DNA from: Halobacteriales archaeon SW_9_67_24
Lineage (GTDB): Archaea; Halobacteriota; Halobacteria; Halobacteriales; Halococcaceae
DNA length: 9,072 nt
Reading direction: 5' to 3'
Assembly (NCBI GenBank): GCA_003022685.1
Contig: PXSV01000073.1
Location: forward strand, 1 to 9,072
Below, piece by piece: positions 1 through 5,794 of the stretch. Below the pieces are notes generated by a model. That model made no database searches. It worked only from the letters and a program-made list of their open reading frames with translations, and was not told where the DNA came from. Within the stretch, counting starts at the first letter, position 1. Each line of letters opens with the position of its first letter. Made by a program: the position numbers and the translations under genes.

Positions 1-4
1 ACCC

Positions 5-352
5 ATGGCAGCCGAGACCCGTTCCGAAACAGAACCATATGCCGACGACACGCCGCTCACGCACCTGTTCGGCTCGGGCGCGCGCGTGAAGATCATCGTC
101 GCGCTGCTCGGCGAGGAAGGAACCGACCTCAACGTGAGCGACATCGCGCGCCTCGCCGGCGTCGCGCGCAGCACCGTCTACGGCCACATCGACGAGTTGC
201 GGGAACTCGGGATCGTCGAACACACCAGAAACGTCGGTGACAGCCCGATGTACCGCTTCGACGCCGAGAGTAACGTGGGAGAGTACGTCGCCAGGCTCGA
301 GGGCGTGACGCTCAGCCGGCTTCTCGAACGGGACGATCAGATCGAGGAATAG
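5..352 (+). CDS. Small winged helix-turn-helix transcriptional regulator
   Basis: This 115-residue protein is a likely DNA-binding regulator. After an acidic N-terminal tail (about residues 1-18), residues 19-85 look like a winged helix-turn-helix. A first helix runs around FGSGARVKIIVALL, the helix-turn-helix is around LNVSDIARLAGVARSTVYGHI, and a linker helix (DELRELGIVE) leads to a wing ending in MYRFD. The last 30 residues (EYVARLEGVTLSRLLER) are predicted helical and could support dimerisation, which is inference. No ligand or metal motif is visible, so the signal it reads is unknown. The ATG lies four bases from the window edge, so its promoter is not visible and a longer N-terminus cannot be excluded. 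Its 3' end overlaps the 3' end of the opposite-strand Agl23-type gene by 16 bases. MarR-like and ArsR-like labels would both be loose; I am sure only of the fold. Confidence 0.85.
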   Translation: MAAETRSETEPYADDTPLTHLFGSGARVKIIVALLGEEGTDLNVSDIARLAGVARSTVYGHIDELRELGIVEHTRNVGDSPMYRFDAESNVGEYVARLEGVTLSRLLERDDQIEE

Positions 353-2184
353 TCCGACGGCCGCACTATCGCCCGAGAGCCGACAACGGGCTGTGTGGTA
401 GTGTTTTGATCCTCGTCGACGTAGACCGCCACACTGCTGATGGTGCAGCCGCTGTCGAAGAGGAACCGATCGACCTCGTGACGTTCGTACCCCTCCAGGA
501 ACCGATCGATGTCGGTTGCGTTGTCGTACTCCTTCGAGCAGGTCGCCGTCTCATCGAAGGCGACCACGACCGGCGGTCGGTCGCCGCTCGTCACCGCCCG
601 GCGCACGGCCGTCACGTCCTCCGTGCTGTTCGTTTCCGCCCCGTAGGCTTCGAGATACCACGCAAAGGGCAGGCGCTCGAACCAGCCACCTCCCGCGGTC
701 GGCGTGTCGTGCGAGCCGGGGTTCGGCGCGTAGAGTTCGTCGCCGTCGAAGCCGGAATCGTCGCCGTAGTAGAGCACGTCGGTCCCCTCGTTCGCGTTCA
801 CGGCGCGGCGGATCTCGCCGAGCAGCGGCTTCATCTCGCTGCCGGACTGGGCGTACTGGACGAGATCGTTGTCGGAACTCTGTGACTCGGCGAAGGAGGT
901 GTCGTAGGCGGTCACGCCGACCTGGCCGGCGACCGCGAGGAGGATCAGCGCCGCGGCGGCCGCCGAGAGGGCATCCCGATCCGCGAGGCTCGCCAGACCG
1001 ACACGGCCCACCAGGGCGAGTCCGACCGCCGCCGGGAGCACGAGCGGCACGACGACGTGGATCACCTCCCACGGGAACGGGTTGTCGACGATCACCGGGT
1101 AGCCGAGCGCGCTCGCAAAGCCCCAGTACGCCCCGAACGCCACCACGTCCCGCGGGTGGTCGCCGGCGTACCGATCGACGACGAACCCCACGACTGCGAG
1201 CACGAGAAGGACGAGCGCGCCGGTTTCGAGCGCGGGCCAGAGCGCCTCGGCGGTCGAGAGGTACGATTCCTGATTCCCGCTGCCCCACTTGCCGAGGAAG
1301 GCGTTCCACGAGCCGAGAACCGCCTCGCCGACGAGATCGGGGAGCAGGGTCGGATCGTCGATCGTCGCGCCGAGGGTCGGCGATGGCCGGGCGGCCGCGC
1401 CGCGCGGCGCGTAGAAGAACACGAAGATGGCGAAGAACTCCACGATCCCGAGCACGAGGTGGAGCCACCAGCCCCGGAGCCAGCGGCCGGTCCGCCGTGC
1501 CTGGTCGAGGACTGCGTTCCGGAGGCCGCGCTCGCCGGCTCGATCGGCGAACAGCCGGTGGTCCCAGAGGAGGAGAGTCGCGCCGCCCCACGTGACGGGG
1601 TAGACGAGGGCGTTCTCCTTGGTCGTGAACGCGAGCGCGAACGCGGCGATCCCGAGGTAGAGGAAGGCGGGCCGGCGATCGTCGTATGCCCGGACGAAGA
1701 AGCCGAACGCGACGAGCATGAACCCCGCGAGCAGCAGGTCGTTCCGATAGAAGCGGGAGTAGTAGAGCAGGATCGGGTTCGCGGCGAGGAGGGTGGCGAG
1801 CGCGATCGTCTCGCCGTTCCGGAGCCGGCGGCGAAAGAGCAGCGCCGCGAGCGGCAGGAGGCCGCCAACGACGGCGACCACGAGGCGCATCGTGAAGTCC
1901 GAGGCTCCGAAGAGGGAGAACACGTAGCTGTCGACGATCGTCAGGAACGGGCCGTGGACGATCGGGCGATACCAGTAGACGCCCGACTCCATGTAGCGGT
2001 ACGCCCAGAACGCGACGCGAGCCTCGTCCTGGTGGGCGACGCGCGTGCCGAGCCCGAACAGCCGGACGGCGAGCGCGGCGAGGGTGACGATCGCGACAAC
2101 GAGGCGCGGGCGAGCGACGACGCTCGCAAGGCGGTCGCGGACGGCGGCGGTCGGGATCGTCGAGCGGGAGGACTCGGTGGACAT
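337..2184 (-). CDS. Agl23/TIGR03663-type polytopic membrane protein (surface glycosylation)
   Basis: This 615-residue integral membrane protein resembles the haloarchaeal family named flippase activity-associated protein Agl23 (TIGR03663), itself related to PMT/GT39-type glycosyltransferases. The first transmembrane helix covers about residues 28-46. The following loop holds VAHQDEARVAFW (near 49-60) and HGPF (77-80), the conserved acidic loop expected in this superfamily. About ten hydrophobic segments run to roughly residue 425. The last 190 residues are acidic and soluble, with LPFAWYLEAYG and two cysteines (in ATCSKEY and DSGCT) that could pair, and probably face outside. The family's role in N-glycan or lipid-linked sugar handling is general knowledge, not shown here. 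The ATG at 2184 has no Shine-Dalgarno sequence. The gene follows mnhG on the same strand by 83 bases, so it may be read from the Mrp operon or from its own weak promoter. The length and frame look intact. Confidence 0.85.
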   Translation of the reverse strand: MSTESSRSTIPTAAVRDRLASVVARPRLVVAIVTLAALAVRLFGLGTRVAHQDEARVAFWAYRYMESGVYWYRPIVHGPFLTIVDSYVFSLFGASDFTMRLVVAVVGGLLPLAALLFRRRLRNGETIALATLLAANPILLYYSRFYRNDLLLAGFMLVAFGFFVRAYDDRRPAFLYLGIAAFALAFTTKENALVYPVTWGGATLLLWDHRLFADRAGERGLRNAVLDQARRTGRWLRGWWLHLVLGIVEFFAIFVFFYAPRGAAARPSPTLGATIDDPTLLPDLVGEAVLGSWNAFLGKWGSGNQESYLSTAEALWPALETGALVLLVLAVVGFVVDRYAGDHPRDVVAFGAYWGFASALGYPVIVDNPFPWEVIHVVVPLVLPAAVGLALVGRVGLASLADRDALSAAAAALILLAVAGQVGVTAYDTSFAESQSSDNDLVQYAQSGSEMKPLLGEIRRAVNANEGTDVLYYGDDSGFDGDELYAPNPGSHDTPTAGGGWFERLPFAWYLEAYGAETNSTEDVTAVRRAVTSGDRPPVVVAFDETATCSKEYDNATDIDRFLEGYERHEVDRFLFDSGCTISSVAVYVDEDQNTTTQPVVGSRAIVRPSDYSSI

Positions 2185-2267
2185 GGCTTATGCGAAGCGG
2201 GGGTCGATCGGGCGGTTCGATAGTCGTTGTCCGAACGCATCAGGGCTCGCGCACAATACGGTTGCGG
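2185..2267 (-). other. Spacer between mnhG and the Agl23-type gene
   Basis: This 83-base spacer separates mnhG from the next gene on the same strand. I see no clear hairpin or T-run terminator after the mnhG stop, so read-through is possible. On the minus strand the stretch ACTATCG (near 2218-2224) lies about 35 bases before the ATG of the Agl23-type gene and could be a weak TATA-like element, but it is a poor match. Confidence 0.3.
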
Positions 2268-2615
2268 TCACTGCTCGCCGTCCGAGGAGTCGTCCGGCCA
2301 CGAGGCGTCGCCGTGGAACCCGACTCCCATGCGTTCGGCGGCCTGGGAGATGACGTGCGCGCCGGTCGGGGCCGTAATGAACAGGAAGACGATCCCCACG
2401 AGCGATGTCAGCCCCGCGCCGCCGACCTCGCTCGGGCCGAAATAGACCGCGCCCGCGAGAAACAGCGAGGCCGCGCCGAGCGTGGTGGTCTTGCTGGTGG
2501 CGTGCAACCGGTTGTACACGTCGGGCAGTCGGAGCAGGCCGATCGTGCCGACGAGCAGGAAGCCGCTGCCGATGGCGACGAGGAGCGTGACGAGGAGTGC
2601 GTGGATCGTGTTCAT
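2268..2615 (-). CDS. mnhG: Mrp/Mnh cation:proton antiporter subunit G
   Basis: This 115-residue protein is the MnhG/PhaG (MrpG) subunit of the multisubunit Na+/H+ antiporter, a small membrane protein needed for complex assembly. Three hydrophobic segments are visible (about residues 5-25, 42-60 and 68-88). Between the first two is the family signature GTIGLLRLPDVYNRLHATSK followed by TTTLGA, which closely matches the conserved R-x-PD-x-Y-x-R-x-HA pattern. The C-terminal 25 residues (SWPDDSSDGEQ at the end) form an acidic cytoplasmic tail, usual for haloarchaea. The ATG at 2615 overlaps the mnhF stop in an ATGA joint, and a strong Shine-Dalgarno sequence, GGAGGGAG, lies about ten bases upstream inside mnhF. 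It is the last mnh gene of the operon. Intact and of normal family length. Confidence 0.95.
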   Translation of the reverse strand: MNTIHALLVTLLVAIGSGFLLVGTIGLLRLPDVYNRLHATSKTTTLGAASLFLAGAVYFGPSEVGGAGLTSLVGIVFLFITAPTGAHVISQAAERMGVGFHGDASWPDDSSDGEQ

Positions 2616-2902
2616 TGGATGATGTCTCCCTCCGTGACGTAGCGCGCGACGGCGATCGTGCTGACGAAGCCGATGATGGCGAGAACGAGGCCCACGTCGA
2701 TGAAGAATCCCCGGCCGGTCCGGAGCGCGAACAGCACCGCGATCGCGACGACGTTGATCCCGATCGCTTCGAGCGCCACAACTCGGTCGGGCGTGGTCGG
2801 GCCGCGGATCACGCGATAGCCCGCGAGCAGGGTAACGCCGCTGGCGATTACCAACCCGATCGTGATGGCGAGATCGAGGAACACGGGTATGTCAGTCGCC
2901 AC
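2612..2902 (-). CDS. mnhF: Mrp/Mnh cation:proton antiporter subunit F
   Basis: This is the MnhF/MrpF subunit, a small three-helix membrane protein of the antiporter. The family signature RVIRGPTTPDRVVALEAIG follows the first helix. The second and third helices are INVVAIAVLFAL and FIDVGLVLAIIGFVSTIAVARY. I chose the GTG at 2902 (96 residues, starting M-A-T-D-I-P) because GAGGTGG lies five bases upstream at 2908-2914. An in-frame GTG at 2911 would add three residues but has no ribosome binding site. Either start overlaps the 3' end of mnhE, by 11 or 20 bases, and the stop overlaps the mnhG start in ATGA. The C-terminus (VTEGDIIQ) and length are normal for the family, with no sign of damage. 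Confidence 0.93.
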   Translation of the reverse strand: MATDIPVFLDLAITIGLVIASGVTLLAGYRVIRGPTTPDRVVALEAIGINVVAIAVLFALRTGRGFFIDVGLVLAIIGFVSTIAVARYVTEGDIIQ

Positions 2903-3449
2903 CCAAACCACCTCGTGGGGCGGGCGGTGCGTCGTCGGGGCTCGCGTCCTCGCCGAAGATCACGAGCGCGTAGTCCTCCCACCGGCGAATGGGGGCGACC
3001 ACCTCCTCACGATTCCGGCCGACGATGCCGTGGACGTAGAGCGTGTTCGTCGCGTCGTCGTAGTCCATCGTGAGCGTCCCCGGCGTGAGGGTGATCGAGT
3101 TGGCGATCGTGGTGATCGCGATGTCGGACTCGACCCGCAGCGGGATCGCGACCACGTCGGGCTCGATCGGCATCGACGGCGAGAGCACCCGATAGACGAC
3201 GTCGACGTTCGCCACGATCAGCTCCTTGACGAACACCGCGAGGTAAAGCCCGACGTACGGCACGACCCGGAGCGACGGCGCGAACACGAACTCCTCGGCG
3301 TAAAAGCGCCGGAAGACGAACGCGACCGGGAGGCCGATCACGAGCCCGATCAGGAACTCGCCGACGATCCGGTCGGGGACGAGTTCGACGCCCCGGACGA
3401 ACAGCCAGAGCACCGCGAGCACCACCCCGAGCACCGGCCAGCGTCTCAT
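2892..3449 (-). CDS. mnhE: Mrp/Mnh cation:proton antiporter subunit E
   Basis: This 185-residue protein is the MnhE/MrpE subunit. Three hydrophobic segments occupy about the first 85 residues: WPVLGVVLAVLWLFV, GEFLIGLVIGLPVAFVF, and a stretch ending in FVKELIVANVDVVYRVL. A soluble beta-rich domain follows with the family motif NSITLTPGTLTMDYD and a terminal acidic, proline-rich tail (DASPDDAPPAPRG). The open frame extends 70 codons further upstream, but that part is arginine-rich shadow sequence inside mnhD. The ATG at 3449 is supported by GGGAGG at 3456-3461, six bases upstream, and by its ATGA joint with the mnhD stop. In known Mrp complexes MrpE is an assembly subunit thought to help bring the two large modules together. 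Intact here, although the mnhD gene just upstream is broken. Confidence 0.94.
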   Translation of the reverse strand: MRRWPVLGVVLAVLWLFVRGVELVPDRIVGEFLIGLVIGLPVAFVFRRFYAEEFVFAPSLRVVPYVGLYLAVFVKELIVANVDVVYRVLSPSMPIEPDVVAIPLRVESDIAITTIANSITLTPGTLTMDYDDATNTLYVHGIVGRNREEVVAPIRRWEDYALVIFGEDASPDDAPPAPRGGLGGD

Positions 3450-4959
3450 GGCGTTCCTCCCGGGAGCACGCTCTCGACGTAGGTTCCCCGGTCGAGTGCT
3501 GCCTCCGCGGCGGCTCTCGCCGCCCCCATCACGGGATCGAAGCCGACGCCGACGATCACGAGGGTGGCGGCGAGCCCGACCACGACCGCCACGAGGGTCG
3601 GCGAATAGGTCGCCGTCCGGACGGCCTCGGACTGGGTGCCCCAGAACCCGTGGTTCCACGTACGCGAGAAGTACGCGACCGTGAGGATCGCGCCGCCCAA
3701 TGCGAGACCGAGCGCGAGTACCGCACCGCTCCCGCCGATAGCCCCGGCGTCGGCGGCGGTCCGAAAGACGAGTAACTTCCCGAAAAAGCCCGATAGCGGC
3801 GGGATGCCGATCAGCGCGAGCGCGCCGAGGAAGAAGCCGACCGAGAGCACCGGCGGAAGAGCATCGACTTCGCGAGCCCGTGGTTGAGCGCGTAGATCAG
3901 CGCCGCCGCGATGCCGATCTCGCGTACCCCTGGTACTGTGGCAGCGATCGCGAGCGGGAGCACGACGAACCCGATCTGGCCGATACTGGAGTACGCGAGC
4001 ACTCCGTCCAGATCTACTCGACTCACCGCGCCGACACCCCCGAGGACGATGCTCGCCGCGGCCATCACGAACAGGATCGGGCCGAAGAAGGCGAGAAAGG
4101 AATCGCCCGCGAAGCCAGGCAGCGAGAGCCCGGCCGGAAGGCTCGCGGCCGCGAAGACCGTGAAGTAGAGCCGGACGATCGCGTAGATGCCGACTTTCTT
4201 CGTGACGCCGGCGAGCATCGCCGACACCGGGGCGGGCGCGGCGCGGTAGGCGGCTGGCACCCAGAACTGGAACGGGACGATCCCGGCCTTGAGCGCGAAC
4301 ACCGCAAAGAGGAGGGCGGCGAGGCCGAGCACCGGAACGGGGTCGACGTTGTACTGGGCGGAGTCGGCGAGCCGGCGGGTCATGTCGGCCATGTTGAGCG
4401 TCCCCGTCGTGGAGTAGAGCCCGCCGATCGCGAGCAGCATGACCGCGCTCCCGATCAGATTGAGTACCGTGTACTGGAGCGCCGCGCGGGTGTGCTCCGG
4501 GCCCGAGTAAAAGACCACGAGCACGTAGCTCGACAGCAGCATGACCTCGAACCAGACGAACAGGTTGAAAATATCGCCGGTGAGGAACGATCCGGTGACG
4601 CCGACGACGAGAAGGTGGTAGAGTGCGTGATACGACACCTGCTGGCCGTACTCGCTCATATATCTGGCGGAGAAAACGGCCGCGGCGAGCGAGACGACCG
4701 CCGTGAGGCCGAGCATAAAGGTCGAGAGCGCGTCGGCAACGAGGGTGATGCCGAAGGGTGCCTGCCACGCCGAGACCTGGTAGACGAGGATCGACTCCCG
4801 CGCGACGGCACTCGCGAGCCACGCCACGCCCCCGAGATACGCGATCGCGCCCGCGAGGCTCACCGCACGCTGGGTGCGCGGGAACCGGCGGAGCAGAAGT
4901 GTCAGGATGGCGGTCACGAGCGCGATCAACAGCGGCGCGATCACGACTTGGGGAGCCAT
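3446..4959 (-). pseudogene. mnhD: Mrp/Mnh antiporter subunit D, interrupted by an internal deletion and frameshift
   Basis: MnhD is one of the two NuoL/NuoN-like proton-translocating subunits. Frame 1 runs from the ATG at 4959 (GGGAGGTGA upstream) through 368 recognisable residues, including FVWFE (E138), FALKAG (K224), TKKVG (K254/K255) and ALNHGLAKSMLF (H360, K364). Homology stops at F368 (3856) and that frame ends at a TGA at 3811 after 14 unrelated residues. Homology resumes in another frame at 3853 with PVLSVGFFLG and IGIPPLSGFFGK, then runs 135 residues to a TGA at 3446. Aligned with MnhA in this window, where 25 residues separate KATLF from the matching proline, about 24-25 codons plus a frame-changing base are missing (a net loss near 73 bases). 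No start codon serves the second part. As written it cannot make full-length MnhD; assembly error is the main alternative. The gene begins in a TGATG joint with mnhC. Confidence 0.88.
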
Positions 4960-5312
4960 CAGACCTCACCTCCCGTCTCGCCGAGTTCGTCGAGGTCGAT
5001 GGTGCCGTGTTCCTCGTACACCCGGTAGGTAAGTACGAGCGCGAACGCCGTCGTCCCGAAGCCGATGACGATGGCGGTGAGGACGAGCGCCTGGACCAGC
5101 GGGTCGGTGACAGCGCCGGGGTCCTCGGGCGGGCCGTGGCCGACGATCGGCACCGTTCCGGAGAGTCCGCCCATCGTGACGAGGTAGACGTTCGCGGCCT
5201 GGGCGATGATTGTCACGCCCCAGACGACTCTGACGATGTCACGCCGAAGGACGAGGAAGGTCCCGACGGCGAACAGGAGGCCGAGGACGACCGCGAGCAC
5301 GAACTGGGTCAT
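4959..5312 (-). CDS. mnhC: Mrp/Mnh cation:proton antiporter subunit C (NuoK-like)
   Basis: This 117-residue protein is MnhC/MrpC, homologous to NuoK of respiratory complex I. Three hydrophobic segments are visible: FVLAVVLGLLFAVGTFLVL (about 4-22), a second helix around VVWGVTIIAQAANVYLVTMGG (29-49), and QALVLTAIVIGFGTTAFALV (74-93). The PLVQALVLTAIVIGFGTTA stretch is the family hallmark, preceded by a loop with GHGPPEDPGAVTDP. The C-terminal tail (TIDLDELGETGGEV) is acidic and cytoplasmic. The ATG at 5312 overlaps the mnhB stop (ATGA), and the stop shares one base with the mnhD start (TGATG), so translation is likely coupled on both sides. No strong Shine-Dalgarno sequence precedes it, which fits dependence on coupling. 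Intact. Confidence 0.95.
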   Translation of the reverse strand: MTQFVLAVVLGLLFAVGTFLVLRRDIVRVVWGVTIIAQAANVYLVTMGGLSGTVPIVGHGPPEDPGAVTDPLVQALVLTAIVIGFGTTAFALVLTYRVYEEHGTIDLDELGETGGEV

Positions 5313-5794
5313 TCCGCGCCCACCACCGCGAGGACCGTGAGCAGCGCGCCGACCACGACGAGGTACACCCCGAGATCGAAGACGAACGCGCTGGCGAGCT
5401 CGAGCTCGTGGTAGATCGGGAGGTCATAGAGGAAGAGGACGGCCTGGGTGAGAAACGGGAAGCCGAGCGCGATGGCGGCGATCCCGCCCGCGACCGCGAG
5501 GCCGAGCCCGGCCGCAAAGGCGAGTCGATACTCGGCGACGATCGCCGGCCCGGCGGCCGTCGTTGCGGTGCCGCCGCGATCGCGGAGGTCGTTTTGGACG
5601 AAATCGAGACCGTAGATCACGTAGAGCAGCGCGAACGCCGCAACGGTGAGCACGCCCGCGATGAACCCGCCGCCAGGAAGATTGTGACCCCGGAGCAGAA
5701 GGGCGATCGCGGTCAGGAGGATGAGCGGGAACACGACCCTGGTGACGGTCTTGGCGATCACGGTGACGCCGGTGTCGCGGTCGGGGGTGCTCAC
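5309..5794 (-). CDS. mnhB: Mrp/Mnh cation:proton antiporter subunit B
   Basis: This 161-residue protein is MnhB/MrpB. It begins with a short polar segment (STPDRDTG), then a helix (RVVFPLILLTAIALLL), then the family signature HNLPGGGFIAGVLTVAAFAL followed by LYVIYG. Two further hydrophobic stretches follow: YRLAFAAGLGLAVAGGIAAIAL and LASAFVFDLGVYLVVVGALL. The frame is open far upstream, but that part is arginine-rich antisense-like sequence over mnhA. The GTG at 5794 is chosen because GGGGGGAG lies five bases upstream (5800-5807) and because it forms a GTGA joint with the mnhA stop. Its stop overlaps the mnhC start (ATGA). In some bacteria the MnhB domain is fused to the C-terminus of MnhA; here the two are separate. 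Length and motifs are normal. Confidence 0.94.
   Translation of the reverse strand: MSTPDRDTGVTVIAKTVTRVVFPLILLTAIALLLRGHNLPGGGFIAGVLTVAAFALLYVIYGLDFVQNDLRDRGGTATTAAGPAIVAEYRLAFAAGLGLAVAGGIAAIALGFPFLTQAVLFLYDLPIYHELELASAFVFDLGVYLVVVGALLTVLAVVGAE

Noticed and set aside
3450..3659. N-terminal extension of mnhE by 70 residues
   Set aside because: The extension is arginine-rich, lies over the recognisable 3' part of mnhD, and the ATG at 3449 has a good ribosome binding site and an ATGA joint.
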